DNA of 64,000 nt from Paraflavitalea devenefica (lineage in GTDB: Bacteria > Bacteroidota > Bacteroidia > Chitinophagales > Chitinophagaceae), in the NCBI RefSeq assembly GCF_011759375.1, contig NZ_JAARML010000001.1:434001-498000 (forward strand), in the 5' to 3' direction. Below are positions 50,906 to 57,692 of the stretch, one piece after another. The notes below the pieces were generated by a model. The model did no database searches. It was not told the DNA's origin and saw only the letters and a program-made list of their open reading frames with translations. Positions within the stretch are counted from its first letter, which is position 1. Each line of letters opens with the position of its first letter. The translations under genes were made by a program, and so were the position numbers.

Positions 50906-51439
50906 TTAAGCTTGTTTGATTAACTGGAACTCACCGGCAAATTTAACTTCATCACTCACTACTATGTTACCGGCTTCTGTTACGGCACCCCAGTTGAGGC
51001 CAAATTCCTTACGATTTAATTTACCAGTGACGGTGAAACCTGCTTTTGTTTGTCCATAGGGGTCAACTGTGATGCCACCAAATTCTACATTGGCAGTTAC
51101 ATTACCGGCAACGCCCCTTAATGTTAAGGCACCCAGCAGCTTACCTTCTTCTTTATTACCTGTATATTTTGTACCTACAAATTTAATCTCATTATGCTCG
51201 GAAGCATTAAAGAAATCGGCTGAGCGGAGGTGGTTATCCCTTTGCTCATTGTTGGTATCTACGGAGTTTACATCGGCTGTAAATTCAATGTGTGATGCAT
51301 TGGTAAAGTCGTCACCTTCTGTTTCCGCTACCAGGTTGAACTTTTTGAAGTAACCGGTTACAGTAGTGATCATAAGGTGTTTTACTTTAAACTGAATTTC
51401 ACTGTGTGCGGGATCCAATACCCATTTTGTCTTTGCCAT
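50906..51439 (-). CDS. YceI-family protein
   Basis: A 177-residue lipocalin-like YceI protein. It has WVLDPAHSEIQFKVKHLMITTVTG at the start, DVNSVDTNNEQRDNHLRSADFF in the middle and KAGFTVTGKLNRKEFGLNWG near the end, all typical. Some YceI proteins bind isoprenoid quinones. This one lacks a signal peptide (MAKTKWV), so it is cytoplasmic. Its promoter region shares the 20-bp activator motif with those of dps and pirin. It heads the likely yceI-dioxygenase-dioxygenase-hydrolase operon. Confidence 0.92.
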   Translation of the reverse strand: MAKTKWVLDPAHSEIQFKVKHLMITTVTGYFKKFNLVAETEGDDFTNASHIEFTADVNSVDTNNEQRDNHLRSADFFNASEHNEIKFVGTKYTGNKEEGKLLGALTLRGVAGNVTANVEFGGITVDPYGQTKAGFTVTGKLNRKEFGLNWGAVTEAGNIVVSDEVKFAGEFQLIKQA

Positions 51440-51490
51440 GTTGCGTTAATTTATTGATTATCAAATTTGTTTATTGTCATATTGACTATA

Positions 51491-51553
51491 CAAAGTTGCA
51501 ACATTAATTAGTCAGGGAGAATAGCTATACAACGGAAAGAGTTGTACATTTTA
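51491..51553 (-). promoter_or_regulatory. yceI promoter with 20-bp activator motif
   Basis: Read on the minus strand, CAACTTTG at 51498-51491 matches TAnnTTTG except for the first base. The motif GGAAAGAGTTGTACATTTTA (plus strand, 51534-51553) is separated from it by exactly 35 nt. The same motif and spacing occur at the dps and pirin promoters. Confidence 0.65.
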
Positions 51554-51633
51554 AGGTTGGAGGTGGAGTTTAATGAGGGATTGGGCTAAAAATGCTGATT
51601 ATCAAGTACTTAGTAGGGTAGACATTAAAATAG

Positions 51634-51686
51634 AAGGCAACAAGGCATAGAAGCAACGAGAAGGTAAAGGCAGCAAGGCACTAAGG
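51634..51686. repeat. 8-bp-period degenerate repeat near a stop codon
   Basis: Units AAGGCAAC, AAGGCATA, GAAGCAAC, GAGAAGGT and similar, period eight with one slip, ending seven bases from the stop of the second yceI gene (51693, minus strand). Related to 10197-10236. Confidence 0.7.
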
Positions 51687-51692
51687 AATGCC

Positions 51693-52235
51693 TCAGGGTA
51701 GTCTGAGCAGTTGGACGTCGCAATGGAGCGTTACTTCATCGGACAGCAATAGCCCGTGCTTATCTATGAACTGGTTCCAGGTGATGTTGAAGTCCTTACG
51801 GTTGAAGGTGGCATCGAGCATGAAACCTGCCTTTGTATTTCCCATGGCGTCGAGCGAGGTGCCTACCTGTGTAGCGTGCCAGGTTATTTCCTGCACCGTG
51901 TCTTTGATAGACAAGATCCCGGTGGCCTGTATCTGGTTGCCCTGCACGGTAACCGAACCTGACTTGTAGGTGATGACTGGGTATTTGCGAACGTCAAAGA
52001 AATCGGGTGACCGAAGGTGTGCGTCCCGCTCTTCATTACCGGTATATACGGAGTTGGTATAGATGGTGAGCTGTACCTGGCTGCCGTTGAAGTTTTCCTC
52101 CGGCGTTATGACTGATCCTTCAAACTGGGTGAACCAGCCGGACACGGGCGTGAGTAACAGGTATTTTGTATCGAACCGTATCCGCGTGTGAACGGGATCG
52201 ATGACCCAAACTGCCTCCTTTTTAGTTTCTTCCAT
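51693..52235 (-). CDS. YceI-family protein, paralogue
   Basis: A 180-residue second YceI protein: VWVIDPVHTRIRFDTKYLLL at the start, YTNSVYTGNEERDAHLRSPDFF in the middle, and KAGFMLDATFNRKDFNITWN near the end align well with the first. It also lacks a signal peptide. It sits between dps (gap 101 bases) and the first yceI (253 bases) on the same strand. I see no clear copy of the activator motif before it, so it may be read from the dps promoter. Confidence 0.9.
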   Translation of the reverse strand: MEETKKEAVWVIDPVHTRIRFDTKYLLLTPVSGWFTQFEGSVITPEENFNGSQVQLTIYTNSVYTGNEERDAHLRSPDFFDVRKYPVITYKSGSVTVQGNQIQATGILSIKDTVQEITWHATQVGTSLDAMGNTKAGFMLDATFNRKDFNITWNQFIDKHGLLLSDEVTLHCDVQLLRLP

Positions 52236-52336
52236 AAACCGGAACCTTTAGTGCTTAGGATAAATTACCCCTATGTTACTGCCCTGCCTGATCTGTGAAT
52301 ATAGTATGGCGAATCACTGCGGCCAAATAAATATGT

Positions 52337-52810
52337 TTATTTTAAGTGTGCCCGCAGCATCCAGGCCATTTTTTCATGGGTTTCCATCAGGCCGGTGATG
52401 AAGTCGCTGCTACCGAGGTCCTGCAGGTCATTGGCAAAACGGTTGATGTTTTCCCGCAGGAAGACGATGATGCTTTCATGATCGGCCAGCAATTCTTTTA
52501 TGAAGCCGGTACTGTCATTCGCTTCCCTTGATAATTCGGTCAGGTGAGTAAGCTGCAGGAATTGCTTCAGCGTTGCGGGCGCATAATGGCCTAATGTCCG
52601 GATGCGTTCCGCCACGTTGTCCATGGTTTCATCCAGCATTTCGTACTGGCTTTCGAAGAAGGTGTGCTTGGCGTAGAAGTCCGGGCCTTCCACATTCCAG
52701 TGCGCATTGCGTGTTTTGGTATAGAGTACAAATTCATCTGCCAGGACTTTGGTGAGCGTGTGCGCTACTTCCGTCAGGTTGTTTTGACTGATGCCGATCG
52801 CGGGTGTCAT
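52337..52810 (-). CDS. dps: Dps-family DNA-protection ferritin
   Basis: A 157-residue Dps protein. The intersubunit ferroxidase site is visible in TRNAHWNVEGPDFYAKHTFFE (H in NAHWN, D and E further on), with helix LDETMDNVAERIRTLGHYAP. Dps dodecamers oxidise ferrous iron with hydrogen peroxide and coat DNA. Start ATG 52810. The promoter is one of the best in the window: -7 TAGCTTTG at 52849-52842, TTG at 52872-52870, and the 20-bp motif upstream. It opens a stress-gene block together with pirin. Confidence 0.95.
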   Translation of the reverse strand: MTPAIGISQNNLTEVAHTLTKVLADEFVLYTKTRNAHWNVEGPDFYAKHTFFESQYEMLDETMDNVAERIRTLGHYAPATLKQFLQLTHLTELSREANDSTGFIKELLADHESIIVFLRENINRFANDLQDLGSSDFITGLMETHEKMAWMLRAHLK

Positions 52811-52841
52811 ATATAAGTATTGTTGTTGTTGATTAATGACA

Positions 52842-52904
52842 CAAAGCTATGCGCGGGCGGCCTGGCAATCAATTGACAAATGAAGGGAAGAGATGTATAT
52901 TTTA
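52842..52904 (-). promoter_or_regulatory. dps promoter with 20-bp activator motif
   Basis: -7 box TAGCTTTG (52849-52842), -33 TTG (52872-52870) with a 20-nt spacer, and the motif GGGAAGAGATGTATATTTTA on the plus strand at 52885-52904. The motif is 17 of 20 identical to that of yceI and lies 35 nt from the -7 box, as at yceI and pirin. TTGACAAA precedes it at 52873-52880, as before pirin. Confidence 0.7.
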
Positions 52905-52955
52905 TCGAGGCTCCTGATTAGCCGGAAAGGCGGGAAGGCGGAAAACACCAATAAC

Positions 52956-53813
52956 TTAGTAATCCAGTTCGCCGAAGCGGCCGTTTTTATAGTCTTCGAT
53001 GGCCTGTTCTATTTCTTCCGGGGTATTCATGACATAGTTGTCTTTGGCGGCTACCGGTTCATCGAGGGGTTCGGCAGAGAGGAATAAGACCTGTGCATCT
53101 TCGGTAGCCTTGACCGTGAATTCATTTCCCTCTTTATTGAACACAACGAGGTTATGCAGCTCAATGGTGTCCTGCTCATTGATCACCACGCTTCCTTTTA
53201 TTATGTAGAGCAGGGTCCAGTAGCCGGGTGTAGCGGGAAATAATACCTGCCGTCCGGCATTTATTTCACCTACCACTGATATGATGGGGGTAAAGTTCTG
53301 TATGGGACCGGTCTGACCATCATAATCACCACTGGCCAACCGGAGGTGTACACCTTCCTGTTGTAGCACCTGCGGCAGTTGTTCGCGGGTGGCTGCCTGG
53401 TAAAAGGGCTTGTCCCATTTGTTGGCCTTCGGTGCATTGATCCAAAGCTGGATGAGCTCCTGCACGCCTCCCTGCTGCTGCATTTCCTTTGTAGGCCCTT
53501 CACTGTGCAGGATACCCTTACCTGCAAACATCCACTGCACACCGCCTGCTTTTATTGTTTCATCATTCCCGGCATTGTCGCGGTGAAAACCTTCTCCCTG
53601 CAATAGGAAGGTATAGGGGGAGAAACCCCGGTGCGGATGTGGATGGATGCGCACCTGCTGCCCTGCCTCCACTACAGTAGGGCCTGCATGGTGCAATACA
53701 ATGAAGGGATTGGCAAAACGGAAATCTTTATGCGGCAGCGCCTGGCGTACGGTTTCTTCTTCTGTGATCTTCTTTTCACGTCCATAGAGGATGTGCTCAA
53801 TCTTCTTTTTCAT
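52956..53813 (-). CDS. Pirin-family protein
   Basis: A 285-residue bicupin. The N-terminal metal site is HPHPHRGFS (about residues 57-65), with E and H further along in GKGILHSEGP. Pirins bind iron and some have quercetinase or redox-sensor activity; the function in this group is unproven. Start is ATG 53813. The promoter contains the same activator motif as dps and yceI, and an alpha/beta-hydrolase gene starts 212 bases away on the other strand. The protein has no signal peptide. Confidence 0.92.
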   Translation of the reverse strand: MKKKIEHILYGREKKITEEETVRQALPHKDFRFANPFIVLHHAGPTVVEAGQQVRIHPHPHRGFSPYTFLLQGEGFHRDNAGNDETIKAGGVQWMFAGKGILHSEGPTKEMQQQGGVQELIQLWINAPKANKWDKPFYQAATREQLPQVLQQEGVHLRLASGDYDGQTGPIQNFTPIISVVGEINAGRQVLFPATPGYWTLLYIIKGSVVINEQDTIELHNLVVFNKEGNEFTVKATEDAQVLFLSAEPLDEPVAAKDNYVMNTPEEIEQAIEDYKNGRFGELDY

Positions 53814-53847
53814 ATATTTTAAGGTAAGCTTGCTTTGAATGAATGAC

Positions 53848-53910
53848 CAAATTTACAATAAGCCTCCTTAAACCAGCTTGACAAAACAGGGGAAAGCGTT
53901 GTACATATTA
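53848..53910 (-). promoter_or_regulatory. pirin promoter with 20-bp activator motif
   Basis: -7 box TAAATTTG (53855-53848), no convincing -33 element, and motif GGAAAGCGTTGTACATATTA (plus strand, 53891-53910), 18 of 20 identical to yceI. The gap to the -7 box is exactly 35 nt. TTGACAAA precedes it at 53878-53885. Confidence 0.7.
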
Positions 53911-54025
53911 CTGTAATTGCGGTTTACAACAGGATACCAGCATTTGTACAACAAAAGACTGAAAGGATACATTGCCTGTACGCTGCCGGCAGGCGAAATT
54001 TGTGGTGCATTAAATAATACCAATC

Positions 54026-54805
54026 ATGAAACAGCAATTGTTATTGAAGAAAACCGCCGGTTTGCTTTTAGCTACGATGTTCCTGTTAGTAAGCATTACC
54101 GGTTCAGCACAAAATCCGGCACCTGTGAAGAATATTGTATTGGTGCATGGCGCTTTTGCTGATGGATCGGGATGGGAAGGCGTGTATAAGCTATTAAGCG
54201 CCCGTGGTTATAATGTGGTGATTGTTCAAAACCCACTCTTATCACTGGAAGAGGATGTGGAATCTGTTAACCGGGTATTGGACAAGCTGGAAGGTCAGGC
54301 CATACTGGTGGGTCATTCCTGGGGCGGTGCTGTTATTACACAGGCAGGCGTATCGCCTAAGGTAGCCGGACTGGTATATGTGGCCGCTTTTCAACCGGAT
54401 GCCGGAGAAACAGTGCTGCAATGGGCAACTTCCCTGCCACCGGCTCCTGAAAGTGGTATCCTTCCTCCTGATGCCAAAGGGTTTATTTATTTTGATCCTG
54501 CCAAGTATCATGCAGGTTTTGCAGCAGACCTGAGTAAAGAGAAGGCCGCTTTTATGTCGGCTTCACAAGGCGCCTGGTCGGCCAAAGGTCCCACTACTCC
54601 CCTTACACAAGTTGCCTGGAAAACGAAACCATCCTGGGCAGTGGTAGCCACCGAAGACAAGGCGATCGTACCCGATATTCAACGCACTATGTATAAACGT
54701 TCCGGGTCTATTGTTACGGAGATAAAAGGGAGTCATGTGGTGTTTATATCCAAACCTCAGGCCGTGGCTGATGTAATTGAGGCAGCGGCGAAGGGGAAGA
54801 AATAA
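54026..54805 (+). CDS. Exported alpha/beta-hydrolase
   Basis: A 259-residue hydrolase with a signal peptide (GLLLATMFLLVSITGSAQ). After the leader it has IVLVHGAFADGSGWEGVY, nucleophile elbow VGHSWGGAV, an acid near VATEDKAIVP and a histidine in IKGSHVVFI. This is the style of the AB-hydrolase family near EstC/hydroxynitrile-lyase-like proteins, substrate unknown. It starts at ATG 54026 and shares an intergenic region with pirin that carries the activator motif (115 bases upstream of this ATG). Degenerate repeats follow its stop codon. Confidence 0.87.
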   Translation: MKQQLLLKKTAGLLLATMFLLVSITGSAQNPAPVKNIVLVHGAFADGSGWEGVYKLLSARGYNVVIVQNPLLSLEEDVESVNRVLDKLEGQAILVGHSWGGAVITQAGVSPKVAGLVYVAAFQPDAGETVLQWATSLPPAPESGILPPDAKGFIYFDPAKYHAGFAADLSKEKAAFMSASQGAWSAKGPTTPLTQVAWKTKPSWAVVATEDKAIVPDIQRTMYKRSGSIVTEIKGSHVVFISKPQAVADVIEAAAKGKK

Positions 54806-54808
54806 GGT

Positions 54809-54870
54809 ATTAGCGGTTAGCAATTGGTTGTTGTATTAGCATTGGCAGTTAATAATTAGCGTTGGCAGTT
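54809..54870. repeat. Degenerate heptamer and direct 16-bp repeat
   Basis: ATTAGCG, GTTAGCA (54809-54822) are two heptamer units just after the stop at 54805. Then ATTAGCATTGGCAGTT (54835-54850) and ATTAGCGTTGGCAGTT (54855-54870) are direct copies differing at one base. Confidence 0.65.
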
Positions 54871-54932
54871 CGGGAGTAAGAAAGGCTACAGATGATTTAC
54901 CTGTGGCCTTTTCTTTTTGCTGCCGACAGCCA

Positions 54933-55814
54933 TTATGCATTACCGAATTGCCAGGAAGTCTGTTTTTTAAAGTCGGTAAAGCTTTGCCCGGAAACGTTCT
55001 TAAAGAATTTACTGAAGTGCGCTATGTCATCAAAGCCCAGGTGGTAAGCAATTTCTTTCATGCTTGAATCTGAATAGGTGGCATGGCGTTTTGCTTCCAA
55101 CACGATACGCTGCTGAATGTGGTAGCTGGCCGGAAAGCCGGATACTTTTTTTACGATCTCATTGAGGTAGTTGGGCGTCACTGCCAGGTGCTCCGCATAT
55201 TCGGTCACTTTTTTATGGGTACTGTATTTTTTGTCAACAATGGAGAAGAATTTTTTTACCAGGTCGGTATTCCTGGTTTGCGCCATCGGTTTTCCGATGT
55301 TATTTGACTGACGGGCCAGGTAGATGAGGAATATTTTGAAGAGGCCCATTAAGAGCTCGGACCGTAAGAGGAAGAAGTTCTCAAATTCTTTTATCATTTT
55401 CTGTACGATTTCCCCTACTTCGTTTTTTGTTTCCTCACTGAGCCTGGTCACATTCAGTTGTGTAAAGGCATCTGACTGATGGCCAGCCATGAAGAGGAAG
55501 TCGGCATTAAAAGCAATGATATACCCGCCGGCCTGTTTATCCGCGTTTAACTGATGTACCTGACCGGGTGCTGCATAACAGATGGTATTGCCTGTTACTT
55601 CGTGCTTTTCCAGGTCTACCAACCAGGTACCGATGCCCTGCGTTAGCCAGGTTATTTCATGGTAACTGTGCCGGTGTGGTTGGTGGTTGTGCCGGCGGTT
55701 GTGCTCCATCCATTCAATGGTATGGATCTCAAACGGCATGCTGTTGGGCTGAAAAGGCATACGCTCTGTAAGGTTTGTAACCGGCTCTGCCGGACGTTGT
55801 TTGGCTTGTGGCAT
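54933..55814 (-). CDS. AraC-family transcriptional regulator
   Basis: A 293-residue regulator starting at ATG 55814 (an upstream TTG adds ten residues). The N-terminal cupin domain has HNHQPHRHSYHEITWLTQGIG and ICYAAPGQVHQL; the C-terminal double helix-turn-helix domain has YAEHLAVTPNYLNEIVKKV and MKEIAYHLGFDDIAHFSKFF. AraC proteins of this type bind two adjacent major grooves, about 17-20 bp, and often activate neighbouring genes. It is the nearest regulator to the promoters with the shared 20-bp motif, so it is the best candidate for their activator, but that is inference. Confidence 0.92.
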   Translation of the reverse strand: MPQAKQRPAEPVTNLTERMPFQPNSMPFEIHTIEWMEHNRRHNHQPHRHSYHEITWLTQGIGTWLVDLEKHEVTGNTICYAAPGQVHQLNADKQAGGYIIAFNADFLFMAGHQSDAFTQLNVTRLSEETKNEVGEIVQKMIKEFENFFLLRSELLMGLFKIFLIYLARQSNNIGKPMAQTRNTDLVKKFFSIVDKKYSTHKKVTEYAEHLAVTPNYLNEIVKKVSGFPASYHIQQRIVLEAKRHATYSDSSMKEIAYHLGFDDIAHFSKFFKNVSGQSFTDFKKQTSWQFGNA

Positions 55815-55871
55815 AATGGTTAATTTTGGTATGATCTCCGGCAAGCGATCGTATTATTTGATCAATGTTAA

Positions 55872-55903
55872 AAGGTGAGCCGGCTTTGGCAGGCGACCCG
55901 CCC
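55872..55903. repeat. Imperfect palindrome, family A copy 3
   Basis: AAGGTGAGCCGGC and AGGCGACCCGCCC face each other across a short loop; two positions differ from the other copies. The 367-nt gap 55815-56181 holds this copy, a long hairpin at 56035-56082 and copy 4, and no convincing gene. Confidence 0.65.
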
Positions 55904-56034
55904 TATAACAAGTCTATTTATGTGCCACAAACCGGTGATGTTGTCATGAATGGGCAGGTTGATTACAGCCTTATGAATAGCAGGCTATTGTGCTGCATTA
56001 TTTTATTGTATGCGATAGAAGCAGAGATGAGTAA

Positions 56035-56082
56035 CTCCATTTTTTTCGGAGTTTTTTGGGAGAGGCTCCGAAATAAATGGAG
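56035..56082. other. Long near-perfect hairpin, possible structured RNA element
   Basis: CTCCATTTTTTTCGGAG (56035-56051) and CTCCGAAATAAATGGAG (56066-56082) are inverted copies in 16 of 17 positions with a 14-nt loop. It is in a gene-free stretch between the AraC gene and the NtrC-type regulator. Confidence 0.6.
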
Positions 56083-56140
56083 GTGCCTGAACCTGGATTC
56101 GGGGGATTTGAGAGATTGATTGGATTATTGTATAGCGACG

Positions 56141-56173
56141 ATGGTGAGCCGCCTTTGGAAGGCGACCCACCAT
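56141..56173. repeat. Imperfect palindrome, family A copy 4
   Basis: ATGGTGAGCCGCC (56141-56153) and GGCGACCCACCAT (56161-56173) around TTTGGAA. It begins eight bases past the regulator stop at 56182 (minus strand) and could serve as its terminator. Confidence 0.8.
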
Positions 56174-56181
56174 CTAACAGA

Positions 56182-57630
56182 TCAGAGGTCTTCTTTTTTG
56201 ATGCCGAGTTTATGCATTTTAGATTCGAGGGTGGTGGGCTTGAGGTTGAGGAGTTGGGCGGCGCCGCCTTCGCCCCTGATGCGGCCATTGGTTTTGCGGA
56301 GTATGGCCATGATGTATTCCCGTTCGGTGTCTTCCTGTATTTTCCGGATATCGGTGAGTGATTTGGCTGTCGTGTGGTGTTGCGGCGTGGTTACAGTGGC
56401 CGTATTAATAAGTGCGCCGTTACTGAGCGGGCGTTTTAATTCCAGAGGTGATCCATTGTCACAGAGTATGACAGATTGCTCTATTACATTTTCCAGTTCC
56501 CGGATGTTACCCGGCCAGTGCCAGGCTTCCAGTTCGGCCATCATTTTGGGGGCAATGCCCTGAAAAGACCTGTTGTTGCGGTTACTGCAGGCTACTGCAA
56601 AATGATTCGCCAGCAGGCTGATGTCTTCCTTACGTTCACGCAGGGGAGGCAACACTACCGGAAATATGTTGAGGCGGTAGTAGAGATCCAGGCGGAAACG
56701 GCCTTCCGCTACTTCTTTTTCAAGGTTACGGTTGGTAGCAGCCACGATACGCACATTGACCTTAAAAGGCGCTTTCCCCCCTATACGTTCTATTTCTTTT
56801 TCCTGGAGCACCCGCAATAGTTTGACCTGCAGTTCCAGGGGCATTTCGCCAATTTCATCCAGGAAGATGGTGCCATCAGCAGCCTGCTCAAATTTTCCGA
56901 TCCTCCTGTCGGTAGCACCGGTAAAAGCCCCTTTCTCGTGTCCGAATAGTTCAGATTCTATGAGTGAAGCAGGCAATGCAGCACAGTTGACTTTGATGAA
57001 AGGTTTTGTCCTGCGGTGAGAAAGGTGATGGATGCAATGGGCAATACGCTCTTTACCGGTGCCGCTTTCACCCATGATGAGCACAGAGGTGTCGAACGTT
57101 GCTACCTGTGCGATGTGATCCAATACGGATAATAATTGTTGGCTGTTGCCAATGATGCCTTCAAACCCGGCATTGGCTCTTCCCTGTTCTGCGGTACTAT
57201 TTTTTTGCTGAGCGGTTAGTTGTTCCTGCAGCACTTCCCGGCGTTGTCTCCATTCAAGGTTGTGCTGATGACGATAGCGTGCTATATCGAGTGTGATGAG
57301 CACATCTTTTGCCCGGAAAGGTTTCACCAGGAAGCCATAAGGCTCTGTGAGCTTTGCCGCTTCCAGTACACGTTGGTTGGAATTGGCAGAGAGGTAAACG
57401 AAAGCAATGTTTTGTTCCTTTAATTGCCAGGCCAGGTCAATACCTGTCCCGTTGCCCCTGAGATAGATGTCGAGCAATACAAGTTGTGGTTTGTGCTGAC
57501 TGATGAGTTTCCGCGCTTCTTCCACCGAAGCAGCAATGCCACATACCCGGTATCCGGCTTTTTCCAGCGTGAGCCGGAGATCATTGGCCACGATGAATTC
57601 ATCTTCTACTATGAGGATCTGTTCGGTCAT
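56182..57630 (-). CDS. NtrC-family sigma-54-dependent response regulator
   Basis: A 482-residue regulator starting at ATG 57630. Receiver domain (residues 3-115): E9-D10, phosphoacceptor D54 in LLDIYL, K in VKPFRA. The AAA+ domain has Walker A GESGTGKE, the sigma-54 contact loop GHEKGAFTGATD, Walker B GTIFLDEIGEM and the arginine region RLNIFPVVLPPLRER. A Fis-type HTH ends the protein (GGAAQLLNLKPTTLESKM). It depends on sigma-54 to activate promoters that are not identified here. It is the downstream partner of the TPR kinase, separated by 62 bases that contain a strong hairpin. Confidence 0.95.
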   Translation of the reverse strand: MTEQILIVEDEFIVANDLRLTLEKAGYRVCGIAASVEEARKLISQHKPQLVLLDIYLRGNGTGIDLAWQLKEQNIAFVYLSANSNQRVLEAAKLTEPYGFLVKPFRAKDVLITLDIARYRHQHNLEWRQRREVLQEQLTAQQKNSTAEQGRANAGFEGIIGNSQQLLSVLDHIAQVATFDTSVLIMGESGTGKERIAHCIHHLSHRRTKPFIKVNCAALPASLIESELFGHEKGAFTGATDRRIGKFEQAADGTIFLDEIGEMPLELQVKLLRVLQEKEIERIGGKAPFKVNVRIVAATNRNLEKEVAEGRFRLDLYYRLNIFPVVLPPLRERKEDISLLANHFAVACSNRNNRSFQGIAPKMMAELEAWHWPGNIRELENVIEQSVILCDNGSPLELKRPLSNGALINTATVTTPQHHTTAKSLTDIRKIQEDTEREYIMAILRKTNGRIRGEGGAAQLLNLKPTTLESKMHKLGIKKEDL

Positions 57631-57642
57631 GTGTTTCTGATT

Positions 57643-57672
57643 CCGCAGAGTCCCCTTCGGGAGACTCTGCGG
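57643..57672. other. Strong hairpin between kinase and regulator genes
   Basis: CCGCAGAGTC (57643-57652) pairs perfectly with GACTCTGCGG (57663-57672), with more pairs in the loop. It lies 12 bases before the regulator ATG and has no T-run, so it could influence translation or RNA stability rather than terminate. Confidence 0.65.
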
Positions 57673-57692
57673 GGAAATTAAATTTGCTTTGT

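Noticed and set aside
53917-54162. 81-codon plus-strand frame before the exported hydrolase
   Set aside because: It overlaps the hydrolase start in another frame and covers the pirin-hydrolase regulatory region.
55998-56361. Small frames with Gly/Pro/Ser repeats near 56.1 kb
   Set aside because: The low-complexity peptides come from the family A palindrome and from the antisense strand of the NtrC-type regulator; no gene-like features.
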